DNA from: Mycoplana azooxidifex
Lineage (GTDB): Bacteria > Pseudomonadota > Alphaproteobacteria > Rhizobiales > Rhizobiaceae
Direction: 5' to 3'
Assembly (NCBI RefSeq): GCF_014196765.1
Contig: NZ_JACIEE010000012.1
Location: 62,001-126,000, forward strand
Length of the DNA stretch: 64,000 bases
Both the position numbers and the translations under genes were made by a program. Every line of letters begins with the position of its first letter. Within the stretch, counting starts at the first letter, position 1. Below the pieces are notes generated by a model. That model saw nothing but the letters and a program-made list of their open reading frames with translations, had not been told where the DNA came from and did no database searches. Positions 1 to 8,407 of the stretch are shown here, in pieces.

Positions 1-281
1 TCCCCAATCGATCGCACTGCCGGTCATGAGTGCACCCGGTCGACGTCCTGGTTACCATTGAAGGGATCAACTCCGGCAGCGCCGACGCAGTGGTATGTTA
101 CGGGCGCTACAATCACGCTTCGTCATCGACGGACCGGAGTTTGCAAGTCGACAACCTGCGAAATGACCGTGGACGACGACGCGACATAGGCGGAGCGGCG
201 TGAACCAAATATTCGAAAACAAGGGGCTTGTCGGTTCGAAAAATCCGCGCCACGCTTGTTACACAATATGGAGAAAACGAG

Positions 282-677
282 ATGGCCAAGGCCCAGAAAA
301 AGCTTGAATACTGCGTTCCCCCGATCCTGGTAAGAGACCTGACCACACAGTGCGCTGCGCACTTCTTTCAGTGGTTCCGTTACGAATCCGAGGAGCATGT
401 CAGGGACGTGAGGCGCTGTGGGCTACGTGGTAGCGGAGGCCTCGTCGAAGAGGTTGAGTGGTGGTTCGGATGCTGCAAAACCTCCGATGCTTGGGATGCC
501 GAGCACGACGGCCCATGGGTCTACGACGAAGTTCCGGTGAAGGACGTCGCGGATGTAGTGTGGAAGCACACGAGAGGCTGGAGCTATCAGGATTTCCTCG
601 ACTACGGTTACACGACCGTCGAACGGGACAAGCGCGACGCGGCCTACGCCCGGGCTGAATTGAAGATTTCCGCCTGA
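282..677 (+). CDS. hypothetical protein, 131 aa, probable transposon cargo
   Basis: I do not recognise the family. The ATG at 282 is chosen because GGAGA lies about 8 bases upstream. The protein is acidic and rich in Trp and Tyr, and it contains the segment GPWVYDEVPVKDVADVVW near residue 90. A shorter, damaged reading frame at 867-1114 shares this pattern (GGxVxEVE, then an acidic stretch, then GPWxYD), so the two look like tandem paralogs of which only this copy is intact. Lying next to a Tn7-like tniQ operon, it is probably cargo. No catalytic motif, signal peptide or membrane segment is visible. Confidence 0.6.
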   Translation: MAKAQKKLEYCVPPILVRDLTTQCAAHFFQWFRYESEEHVRDVRRCGLRGSGGLVEEVEWWFGCCKTSDAWDAEHDGPWVYDEVPVKDVADVVWKHTRGWSYQDFLDYGYTTVERDKRDAAYARAELKISA

Positions 678-866
678 TTGATGTTGGGGATGCAAGCTGT
701 GCCGCGGGGGGTACATTCCGCGATCGCTGCGTAAGAGTAACCCGCGCGCAATCTAACTAGCTTCCACGAGTCTACGCGCCTTCAACGGTCGATCGACTAT
801 CGCCAAAAACGTAGGCGGATCGAGGCCGATCGCACTGGACTAAGGTTGCCGCCATGACGTCTGTTC

Positions 867-1114
867 GTGACCACGCCTCCCGAACTGATCGAGGACATCA
901 TCGAGTGCGGCCTCGAAGAAGGCGGCTGGGTTTATGAAGTCGAGCACTTCAAGTTTCAGTGCGAGGCCGACGTCGACACGGACGACACGACCTCGGGTAC
1001 TGGACGCTCGAAGAAAACGGCCCGTGGTTCTACGATATCTCTGCCTAGATGGCCGATCTCCAGAAGCACATCAACGAGGTCGCCGCCGAGCTAAACCTGT
1101 TCAAGCGCAAGTAG
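867..1114 (+). pseudogene. degraded paralog of the 131-aa hypothetical protein
   Basis: From a GTG at 867 the reading frame encodes PPELIEDIIECGLEEGGWVY and continues to about position 1000. A frame change there is needed to reach YWTLEENGPWFYD, followed by a TAG at 1046-1048. An immediate ATG at 1049 then opens a 21-codon tail (MADLQKHINEVAAELNLFKR, one more Lys, stop at 1112-1114). The CGL / EVE / GPWxYD spacing resembles the intact gene at 282-677. I read it as a frameshifted duplicate. It could instead be two very small overlapping genes. Confidence 0.45.
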
Positions 1115-1665
1115 GCGCTGAAGACACCCACGGGCAAATTTTTGCCGCCGCGGGCGCGTTGCTCAGGCTCAGGACATTCATCTTGTGCGATGCCACGTTA
1201 ACCATTCGAGTGAATATCGAGACAGTCGCACCTTACTATCTGTAGTTTTCCGGCACGTCTCGAATTAAAAACCTCCGTTGGAAGCATTCTCCGGCAGAGA
1301 AATTTCCGGCCTAAAGGCCTTGGATGGAGACTACCGATGCGCATAGCGAAACTCATAGGACACGCTTCTCTCTAGCAGAGGTCTCCCGGTCGGAAACCTC
1401 GTGCGGCGAGACGGTCGCAGGTATCGAGGGGTCACGGGAATGCATCACTTCATCAACTACTGTCATTGCTATGAACGCGCCGATCGGATGGTTTCCTCGA
1501 CCGTCAGCAATCTGCGATACAATGCTTCCACTCCGCTCCTTCCAACGCCGCGAGGCTCAGGTTTTCGGACTTCGGCAACCAATTTCGCTGTGAGTGTTCT
1601 TTCGGCCGCCGGTCACGACACTCTCCCAGCTATGTCCTCTCTCAACTCCCCAGCCGACATCGAAA
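1115..1665. other. intergenic stretch without a convincing gene
   Basis: Open frames here (for example 1324-1593) have no convincing ribosome binding site, and their translations are low-complexity and Ser/Arg-rich, like chance frames. I see no repeat array. The only structured element is the operator-like palindrome that follows at 1666. Confidence 0.5.
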
Positions 1666-1681
1666 TACGTCGGCCAGCGTG
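1666..1681. promoter_or_regulatory. operator-like palindrome, copy 1 (TACGT-N6-GCGTG)
   Basis: Imperfect copy of TACGC-N6-GCGTA, starting 107 bases before the ATG at 1773. Its spacer CGGCCA is identical to that of the copy at 4991, and the upstream flank (TCTCTCAACTCCC against TCTTTCAACACCC) is also similar. It probably controls the 63-aa gene and first tniQ operon. Confidence 0.5.
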
Positions 1682-1772
1682 CCGTGGGTGATCCGCCTAA
1701 GCAGATCGCCTCGGTTTTGTCATGTCCGGGATTGGCTGTCCCGGTCAATGGATTCGCGTGGGGAGAAATTCC

Positions 1773-1964
1773 ATGGACTACAAACTGATCCTCGACATTA
1801 TCCGTGAGCGGCGCGCGGGAATCGACGCCATCGTGTTGGCTTCCGAGCGACGCGGTATCGCCGGGCATGATGAAACGCGTACCCATCCCGTTCATGACTC
1901 AAGGCACGACCCTGTCTATGGTCTGGAAGAATGGGCCTGCGCAGCGATGCCGGGGCCATTCTGA
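1773..1964 (+). CDS. small protein, 63 aa, leader of the first tniQ operon
   Basis: The ATG at 1773 follows GGGGAGAAATTCC, a good ribosome binding site. The frame ends with TGA at 1962-1964, one base before the tniQ start codon, so the two are probably translationally coupled. The protein begins MDYKLILDIIRERRAGID, a plausible amphipathic helix, and has a His/Asp-rich centre. It belongs to no family I know. The palindrome at 1666-1681 sits at nearly the same distance from this start as matching copies do from two other transposon genes, which supports this as the true operon start. Confidence 0.5.
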   Translation: MDYKLILDIIRERRAGIDAIVLASERRGIAGHDETRTHPVHDSRHDPVYGLEEWACAAMPGPF

Positions 1965-1965
1965 C

Positions 1966-4068
1966 ATGCGCGGCCTGTTGCGTGTTCCGTTCTTCGCGGA
2001 TGAGCTGCTTCTGAGTTTCCTGGCGAGGACGGCGGCGGCGAATGGGCGGTTGGAGCTTCGGCATTTTTGCTCCGATCTCGGGCTGGACTTCCGCGGCATC
2101 GTCAGGGGCGAAAGTGCGGCGACCGCCGCGATCGCCTCCGCTCTCGAATATCCGACTGACCTTTTTGAGAAGCGTCGGCTGGCCCTCCTCGGAAGCCGAT
2201 GTGTTCGCTTTGGTGGGGAAACGTTCTTCGCGGGCATCATGTCCTATGGTGCGGTCCACTACTGCCCCGAATGCATTGCCGAAGATGACTCGGACCAAGG
2301 GCGCTTGCCTGGAACGCGACGCTATATGCGGACGGTATGGTCACTCCATTCCGCAGAAATCTGTACCCGGCATTCACGCAGGCTCGTCACCGTCCGAGAA
2401 ACCGCATGGTCCGCTAGATCGTTGGAAGCGTACGTGCCGCTCGATCAGAGCTTTTCATATGTGCGGCCATCAGCTTCCCCGGAGCGAATCGCACCCAACA
2501 CCTTCGACATCTTCGTTTCAGAACGTCTTTCCGGATATGCTCGCCATGGTCCCGTTCTTGACGCGCTCTCGCTCTCCGCATGCATAGAGCTGTCTCCCCA
2601 CGTCGGCATGGCTTCGATTTTCGGCCGGAGTTATAGCCACCGCAAACCCGACTTCGAGACCTTGCGGAGAGCCCGGATGAGAGGCCACGACGTCCTGAGA
2701 GAGGGTGAAAGCGGGATCCAGGACCTCCTGGATAAAATCGCTCCCGCCTTCAACGCTGACTCGCGAAACTGCGCGGAACTGTATGGCGGCGTTTTCGATT
2801 GCCTCGGACGCCGCCCGTCCGCCTACAAACCCGTCCGCGCTATTTTAGCCGCTCACGCGATGGTGCGTTATCCGCGGCTTTCTCCTGGGGCATTCCCCGG
2901 TTGCACCGAAGCTCTCGTGCCGATCGAAACGATTTCGAAAGTTGCTGGCGTATCTCTCCGGACGACCTGTACTTATCTCAGGCAGCACGGTCTGATCGGA
3001 AGCAGAGTGGCGGCGCACGGAAAAGAGCTTGTCGATGCGGAAATTGCCCATTCGGCTATGCTGGCCCTTCGCAATACGGTCGACGGACCCGAAGCCTGTG
3101 CCTTGCTTGGCTGTTCACCCGGTGAACTGAGGAGTCTCGTGGTTTCAGGCTTTTTGATTCCGTTGGTCGGCAGCGCCAGATCGCCGTCGCCATCGAAGAA
3201 CGACCTCTACCTACGCACTCATTTAGAGATTTTGCGTGTTCAACTGATCTCACTCGCCGGGCCCGGGAAAACCATATCAACATCTCTTCGGACAGCGGTC
3301 AGGGATGCAGGCTGTGAAGTCGGCGATGCTTTAACGGCAATACTGGGCGGACGTATCCCCATTTTCGAGTTTGATTGTTCGAAGCCGCTGCTAGGAGGTT
3401 TGCGGGTCGAGACGTCGATGCTCGTCGGAGCACTCGGTTTAGAAGGGCTGCTGGGGGGCCGCAAAGCTCGCGAGTTTCTCCAGATCGATCAGTCGTCCCT
3501 GAAAAAGATCGTGTCACTCGGCATTGTTTCGGCGTCCATTGATAATCAGGGAAACCCGGCGAACTTCCACAGAAACGAACTGGCGAGTTTCGCACGCCGC
3601 TACGTAGCCCTTCGCAGCCTCGCGAGGGCCAACCGAATTGCAAGTCGAGAAATGAGAGCGATCCTATTGCAAGCGAACATTACCCCCGCGTTTCCACCGT
3701 CTCAGGTTAATGGAATGATCTTTCATCGCCCTGAAATTCACCGTAGGTTTTCCAAGCTCGAGCTCAAATCAGCTGATATCCCAACGGGGATAGGTGACAA
3801 CATCCAGCCCGCCTTATGGATCGAAAGGCGGAGACGAGTTTCTCTTGACACCGGGACGCGGAGACCATGTGAATGGAAGCGTGGCATGGTCGCCAGTTTT
3901 CCCGAGGATATCCACATCGCGGCGATTGTTCCAGTGCGCCATAATGATACGGAATTGACTTATTTGCCTCTCGCAAGCAATGATGGAATATATTTGTTAA
4001 TCTTAATGATTATTAAATCGCCCATCGGAATACTTCTGAGAAAAAATATTACTGATTTCCAATTTTAG
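1966..4068 (+). CDS. tniQ: TniQ/TnsD-family target-selection protein, 700 aa
   Basis: The N-terminal TniQ domain starts MRGLLRVPFFADELLLSFLA, which matches the second TniQ of the element (MSAMLRVPFHDDETLASFLS) and fixes the start at 1966. A zinc-binding pair is visible: CPEC at residues 100-103 and CTRH at 133-136. The remaining 500 or so residues are unlike a short TniQ and are TnsD-like in length; they probably carry DNA-binding modules. TniQ/TnsD proteins recognise the insertion site and recruit TnsC. It follows a 63-aa gene by one base and stands apart from the tnsABC operon, with its own upstream palindrome. Family assignment is secure; the target site is unknown. Confidence 0.85.
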   Translation: MRGLLRVPFFADELLLSFLARTAAANGRLELRHFCSDLGLDFRGIVRGESAATAAIASALEYPTDLFEKRRLALLGSRCVRFGGETFFAGIMSYGAVHYCPECIAEDDSDQGRLPGTRRYMRTVWSLHSAEICTRHSRRLVTVRETAWSARSLEAYVPLDQSFSYVRPSASPERIAPNTFDIFVSERLSGYARHGPVLDALSLSACIELSPHVGMASIFGRSYSHRKPDFETLRRARMRGHDVLREGESGIQDLLDKIAPAFNADSRNCAELYGGVFDCLGRRPSAYKPVRAILAAHAMVRYPRLSPGAFPGCTEALVPIETISKVAGVSLRTTCTYLRQHGLIGSRVAAHGKELVDAEIAHSAMLALRNTVDGPEACALLGCSPGELRSLVVSGFLIPLVGSARSPSPSKNDLYLRTHLEILRVQLISLAGPGKTISTSLRTAVRDAGCEVGDALTAILGGRIPIFEFDCSKPLLGGLRVETSMLVGALGLEGLLGGRKAREFLQIDQSSLKKIVSLGIVSASIDNQGNPANFHRNELASFARRYVALRSLARANRIASREMRAILLQANITPAFPPSQVNGMIFHRPEIHRRFSKLELKSADIPTGIGDNIQPALWIERRRRVSLDTGTRRPCEWKRGMVASFPEDIHIAAIVPVRHNDTELTYLPLASNDGIYLLILMIIKSPIGILLRKNITDFQF

Positions 4069-4352
4069 ACTTTGAAATACTGATAAAAAGTGCTAGCAGA
4101 ACGCCATTGAAACGAACGAGGGCTCAAATGAGCACAGTTTACCACATCGCCAGAGACGCGGCACTCCGCGCGATAGCTATATAGCTCGGTGTGGCACGCC
4201 GGGGCGCTCCCCGCGCGATTCTCGTAGTGCAATCTTCGATCCGCGATCGAAAGGGTCATGCATGGTTTCGACGTTTCAAAATGCATTTGATCCGCGCCAA
4301 GGTACTCCTGATGTACGCGGGGTCGCTCTTCTGCAGCGTCGTCGGCCGCTCA
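4069..4352. other. non-coding stretch between tniQ and the 104-aa gene
   Basis: No credible gene is visible. It starts AT-rich just after the tniQ stop, then becomes GC-rich. The full gap runs to 4460 and contains the palindrome at 4353-4368. Confidence 0.5.
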
Positions 4353-4368
4353 TACGCAGCATAGCGTA
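4353..4368. promoter_or_regulatory. operator-like palindrome, copy 2 (TACGC-N6-GCGTA)
   Basis: Perfect 5+5 inverted repeat with spacer AGCATA, starting 108 bases before the ATG at 4461. It lies at nearly the same distance from its gene as copies 1 and 3. Confidence 0.55.
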
Positions 4369-4460
4369 GTACGGTTCTCGCACGAGCGAACGCCGTCCTG
4401 AGGTAAATCCGGGTGTCATTCGGCTCCGGAGGCGATGTTACACGAAGGAGTTGACCTGAG

Positions 4461-4775
4461 ATGACCTGCGAACGCGACAACCACCCGATCATTGATGGCC
4501 AGAACGGGAAATGCGCTAAGCGTAGCCTGCGCTACTTCAGCCAGGAGGAAGAGGCCCTCATCGTAGCCCGGTGCCGTGCCCATCACGCTGACCGAAACCA
4601 CCCGACCATGAAGGAGAGCTACCTCAAAATGGCCGCACTCATTCAACACGTGAACAGCGGTCGGCTTCACGGACGGCTCGTTCCGCTGCGGACGCCGTCG
4701 AGCTTGACGTTCCATCGCGTACTCAGGGAGGTCCGCGTCGAAGGCGAAACTCTCGACCGCCGGGCCTCAAGATAA
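4461..4775 (+). CDS. stand-alone TnsB internal-domain-like protein, 104 aa
   Basis: Residues about 23-92 resemble residues about 194-256 of the TnsB encoded downstream. Both have an aromatic-(S/T)-x-E-E start, then a TMKxxxLxM block, then a (T/L)PSxxTFxRxxxE-like helical segment. In TnsB this part precedes the DDE core and contributes to DNA binding. No catalytic DDE residues are present here, so the protein could bind transposon ends or operators without cutting. It has its own upstream palindrome and sits between tniQ and tnsABC. A role as regulator or competitor of TnsB is inference; the similarity was seen by eye. Confidence 0.55.
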   Translation: MTCERDNHPIIDGQNGKCAKRSLRYFSQEEEALIVARCRAHHADRNHPTMKESYLKMAALIQHVNSGRLHGRLVPLRTPSSLTFHRVLREVRVEGETLDRRASR

Positions 4776-4990
4776 CCTTCGTCTTAATAGAAGATCGCCG
4801 GAACACGATTCCAATCAAGGTTAGGCTGCCGTCATGGACTGCACATGTCACATTGCTGACTACCTGCGCGCGACACGCTGCATCCGTGACGCGTTCATGA
4901 CAGCCCGTTCCGAAACTGCAGCATCGGCACACGCCGTCCCTCCGCTCGGATCTTTCAACACCCTTCCCTCCCCCACGGTCGACCGTCGAA

Positions 4991-5006
4991 TACGCCGGCC
5001 AGCGTA
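4991..5006. promoter_or_regulatory. operator-like palindrome, copy 3 (TACGC-N6-GCGTA)
   Basis: Perfect 5+5 inverted repeat with spacer CGGCCA, starting 106 bases before the tnsA ATG at 5097. The surrounding 4776-5096 gap has no gene I can support. About 40 bases of flank resemble the region of copy 1. Confidence 0.55.
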
Positions 5007-5096
5007 GCGAAGGCTCTTTGCAGGCCCTCGCTTGATCGTACGCCGGAGGCCTGGCCGCCTCCGACATCGAAAACGCGTGTGCGTAAGGGGGCAAAA

Positions 5097-5975
5097 ATGC
5101 CTGGTATCGACCCGAACTTCATCATCGCGACCATGCTCGAGCGCAGCAATGGCATCGACACGATTTCGAAGGCGTGGGAACGCAGGACCCATTTCGCCGA
5201 TCCCGACTATCTCAGGGAGCAAGACAGCGCGTCGTCACGCCTCCTCGCCCTTCCCGCCGCGGATGAACCGGAGATCATCTGGGACAGCGTGCATCCGGAA
5301 CCCGGCACGCCGGACCGCGTGGTGCCGATGAAGAACAAGGACAGGCACCGGAAGACCATCGCCAGCAACCGCGTCCAGAAGGTGGAGCCCAACACCAATA
5401 CCCGCGTGCGGCTTGAGAGCGGCCTCGAGGCCAGCGCGATGATGATCTTCCTGGCGGATCGCAATGTCGTGGCGATCCGTCCCCAGTTCGGCCCAGTGTG
5501 GTTCAAGCGCGACGACGTTTGGCACAAGCACTACTTCGACTTGTGCGTCGATTACCGCACGGGTCGTCGTGGCCTCTATGCCGTGCGAAACGAAAACCAT
5601 GCACCTGAGGTCGAAAGCGACCTTGAACTGATTTGTAACTATGACTTGCACAATCACGCGCATTTCGCGGAGTTGTGGACCGAAAAGGAAATCTCGAAAC
5701 CGGCTGTTTACCGCGCCTCGGAGATTGTCCGCGCACGGCGGATGAACAACGAGGGGAATACGCAGTTGGTGATGAAGGCCCTGATCGACGCGGGTGGCCG
5801 CGCGCGCGTCTATGATCTGATTTCCAATCTCAAGGGCGTAATGGTCTCCTGCGGTTGGACGGCGCTTTGGTCCCTTATCGGGCGTGGGCTGGTCGCGCAT
5901 CATCATGCTCGCGCGGATCAGGTAAACCTCGAATTCCACTCTTGGGTGCGCCTCGTTCCGGAGGGCCGTCCGTGA
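5097..5975 (+). CDS. tnsA: TnsA-like endonuclease subunit, 292 aa, with altered catalytic motif
   Basis: Identification rests on position directly before tnsB/tnsC and on a PD-(D/E)xK-like layout. A conserved Glu region is present (RLESGLEAS, E107/E111), then Asp in YFDLCVD (D148), then LYAVRNE where the family normally has (E/Q)-x-K. Here Ala162 and Arg164 replace the Glu/Gln and Lys. TnsA normally cuts the 5-prime strands so that the element leaves by cut-and-paste; with Lys replaced by Arg this activity may be weak or lost. The C-terminal part (GGRARVYDLISNL onward) looks like a winged helix. The start at 5097 follows AAGGGGG. The stop overlaps the tnsB GTG by four bases. Confidence 0.7.
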   Translation: MPGIDPNFIIATMLERSNGIDTISKAWERRTHFADPDYLREQDSASSRLLALPAADEPEIIWDSVHPEPGTPDRVVPMKNKDRHRKTIASNRVQKVEPNTNTRVRLESGLEASAMMIFLADRNVVAIRPQFGPVWFKRDDVWHKHYFDLCVDYRTGRRGLYAVRNENHAPEVESDLELICNYDLHNHAHFAELWTEKEISKPAVYRASEIVRARRMNNEGNTQLVMKALIDAGGRARVYDLISNLKGVMVSCGWTALWSLIGRGLVAHHHARADQVNLEFHSWVRLVPEGRP

Positions 5976-8407
5976 CCGTCATCGACAACAAGAGCTTCAA
6001 GACGGCGACGAGATTCAACATCGAGGAAGACGACCTCGTCGTTGTCGATGGCCGCAAGACAAGATGCGTCGGCAAGTGGGAAGGAGGCGTGTTGCTACGG
6101 GCACTTAACACTCGTGACGCCGAAGCCAAGCCCGCGAGATTCGAACTGCTCACCAGGATGCTTCTGGCTGGCAGGCTGGAGGTCCACAAGGACTATTTCG
6201 GGATTCAGGCCGCCATCGAACGCGCACGTGAAACGAAAGGCTTCGAACTCGAGGCCGAGACCGTGCTCCGTACGCGCATGGTCTCCGAGTTCGTCGCCCA
6301 GGAATGCTCCGATGACGATTTCAAAGAGCGGGCCCACCGTTCAGACGAGGACATCGAGAGGTTCTACGCGGTTTTCAAGGCCGAGAATCCAGAACTCATT
6401 GAAGAGGCCCGCCTCAGCCTCGCAAAAAAAGGCAAGACGAAGCTGTTCGTCGGTCCACGACAGTTCCGCCGCCTGATTAAGCGCTATCTGGATGGGCAGC
6501 TCCATCCGACCGCAATGATGGACAGGCGGGCGGGACGGAGCGGCTCGGGTAGCAAGTTCACGCATGAAGAGCTCGAGTTCCATCTACAGTTCGCCGACGA
6601 GTACCGCACGCCCCAGCAGAAGACGATGAAGCAATGCTGGCTCGAAATGAAGCTCGAAAACCGGAAGCGTGTGGCGGAAGGCAAGGAGCCGATCCGCCTT
6701 CCTTCTCTGGCGACGTTCCAGCGGCTCATCAAAGACGGCAACGATTACCTGAACGAAGCCATGCGTTCGACCAACAAGGAGCGCGTGCTCAGGAAGTACG
6801 ACTTCAAGCGGAAAGGTCTCCAGCCAGATCGCCCACTCCAGATCATCGAGATGGACGAGCATGAGTTCGACGTCAAGGCGCTCCTGACTAAGAACAAGCT
6901 CTGGAACTACCTCCATCCGGAGGCCCAGGTGAGGCTCGAAGGCCTCGGCAGGGTACACATGTCGGTGGCGCTGGACGCCTTCTCACGATCCATCTGCGGA
7001 ATGAAGATCATCAAGGGCGCGCCGAGCGCGAGTTCGGCCATCGCCACGCTGGCGATGGTGGCGAGGCCCAAGAACAAGATTGCCGCGCTAGCCGGCTCGA
7101 AGTCCGGGTGGCCGCAATGCGGGACACCGGAAGGGGTCCATACCGATGCAGGAGCGGGCTACGTGGCGGCGCAGTTCGAGCTCGCCGTCATGCTGTACAC
7201 CGGAGAACACCGGATTCCCCCGTCGAAGCATCCGCACCTGCGGGGACGAGTGGAGCGCTTCTTCAGGACGATCAACCAGCGCTACGTGCATATGTTTCCA
7301 GGGAGGACGTTCTCGAATGTCCTGCTGCGGGACGAATACGATTCTGACAGGTACGCACGTCTGACTGACGAGGAAATCGCGGACCTTTTAGTATGCCTCA
7401 TCGTCGACTGCTACCACAACACGAAGCACCGTTCCCTTGGTATGACGCCCCTCGAGATGTGGGAACGAGGCAGTCAGCACGCCAAGGGGAGCATCAACCC
7501 GCCGCCGAACGAAGCGCTCTACCGCGAGATCTTCGGCTCCACCATCCTTGCTAGGGTTGGCAACGAGGGGATTGAACTGTTCGGGAACAATTATTCCAAC
7601 CCGAAGCTGCTCGAAATCCGCAAGAAGTGGTTCGACTCGACGCTGGTCGTTCGTCTCAACGAGGAGGACATTTCCACGATCTCCGTAAAGCACAAGCTCC
7701 TTAACCGCTGGATCAACGTGCCCGCGGTCCACAGCGGGCTTGTCGGAAAATCTCTCGAACAATGGAACGAGACCGTCCGGTACATCAGGAAAAACATCGG
7801 CCATCAGGATAAGTACTCCGAGGAGATCGTTCTGGATGGCCTCCAGGCGGCGATCGACGTGGTACAACGCACAGAAAGACGCCCGGGCGCAATCCTTCAC
7901 GAAGATCCGGGCGAACGGCTCCGAAAGTTCCAGGCGGAGGTTGGGGCGTTCAAATGGGACCAAGGCCGAGCCAGAGACTACGGCCGCGAATCTGCGGTCG
8001 TTGAACAGGTTAATGACGTGGAGCCAGAGTTCCTCACCGATTTCGAGCATGAAGTCTTCGGCGAGCAGGAACCACTGTCGAATAACGGCGTGCTGGACCG
8101 CCAGGCCGTTGATCGCCACTGGGAGAGTTCGGGCGAGGATCCCTATGCGACCGACGGCTCTGAATACGACACGACGCATTTCGTTTCCGCGGAAGACCGC
8201 CTTTTGCCGCCCGACCAGCGCGGTGGAGGCAAACGTCCCCCGAAGCCGAGCAAGCCGAAAACGAAGAAACCGAATCCCGCGGCCGGAAACTTCACCGTGA
8301 TGTCGCCGGAAAAGCCGGAGACGCGGGGGCCTGAAACCCCGGTCCCGCCGGACGGCCCGACAAAGCCTTACGGATTCAAGAAGCGCAGCGCCAAGGAGAA
8401 GAAGTGA
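5972..8407 (+). CDS. tnsB: TnsB-family DDE transposase, 811 aa
   Basis: This is the rve/Mu-type transposase that binds transposon ends and makes the 3-prime strand cuts and joins. The catalytic triad is visible: D295 (EMDEHEFD), D392 (VHTDAGAGY) and E428 (GRVERFFRTIN), with the family spacing of 35 residues between the second Asp and the Glu. Residues about 194-256 form the helical DNA-binding segment shared with the 104-aa gene at 4461. The C-terminal 100 residues are Pro/Lys-rich and probably contact TnsC. GTG at 5972 is chosen because it overlaps the tnsA stop in a GTGA arrangement. The gene is intact. Confidence 0.9.
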   Translation: MTVIDNKSFKTATRFNIEEDDLVVVDGRKTRCVGKWEGGVLLRALNTRDAEAKPARFELLTRMLLAGRLEVHKDYFGIQAAIERARETKGFELEAETVLRTRMVSEFVAQECSDDDFKERAHRSDEDIERFYAVFKAENPELIEEARLSLAKKGKTKLFVGPRQFRRLIKRYLDGQLHPTAMMDRRAGRSGSGSKFTHEELEFHLQFADEYRTPQQKTMKQCWLEMKLENRKRVAEGKEPIRLPSLATFQRLIKDGNDYLNEAMRSTNKERVLRKYDFKRKGLQPDRPLQIIEMDEHEFDVKALLTKNKLWNYLHPEAQVRLEGLGRVHMSVALDAFSRSICGMKIIKGAPSASSAIATLAMVARPKNKIAALAGSKSGWPQCGTPEGVHTDAGAGYVAAQFELAVMLYTGEHRIPPSKHPHLRGRVERFFRTINQRYVHMFPGRTFSNVLLRDEYDSDRYARLTDEEIADLLVCLIVDCYHNTKHRSLGMTPLEMWERGSQHAKGSINPPPNEALYREIFGSTILARVGNEGIELFGNNYSNPKLLEIRKKWFDSTLVVRLNEEDISTISVKHKLLNRWINVPAVHSGLVGKSLEQWNETVRYIRKNIGHQDKYSEEIVLDGLQAAIDVVQRTERRPGAILHEDPGERLRKFQAEVGAFKWDQGRARDYGRESAVVEQVNDVEPEFLTDFEHEVFGEQEPLSNNGVLDRQAVDRHWESSGEDPYATDGSEYDTTHFVSAEDRLLPPDQRGGGKRPPKPSKPKTKKPNPAAGNFTVMSPEKPETRGPETPVPPDGPTKPYGFKKRSAKEKK

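Noticed and set aside
30-204. GTG-initiated 58-codon open frame on the plus strand
   Set aside because: Parts look protein-like, but there is no ribosome binding site, no recognisable family, and the C-terminal half is Arg-rich.
773-788. Possible fourth operator (TACGC half-site)
   Set aside because: Only the left half matches; the expected GCGTA half is AACGG, and its distance to the nearest start differs from the other copies.
1324-1691. Two overlapping open frames of 89 and 96 codons before the first tniQ operon
   Set aside because: Ser/Arg/Thr-rich translations without family features or ribosome binding sites; they overlap each other and look like chance frames.
4776-5096. Minus-strand frames of 68 to 123 codons before tnsA
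   Set aside because: Arg/Cys-rich chance frames covering the operator region; no ribosome binding sites.
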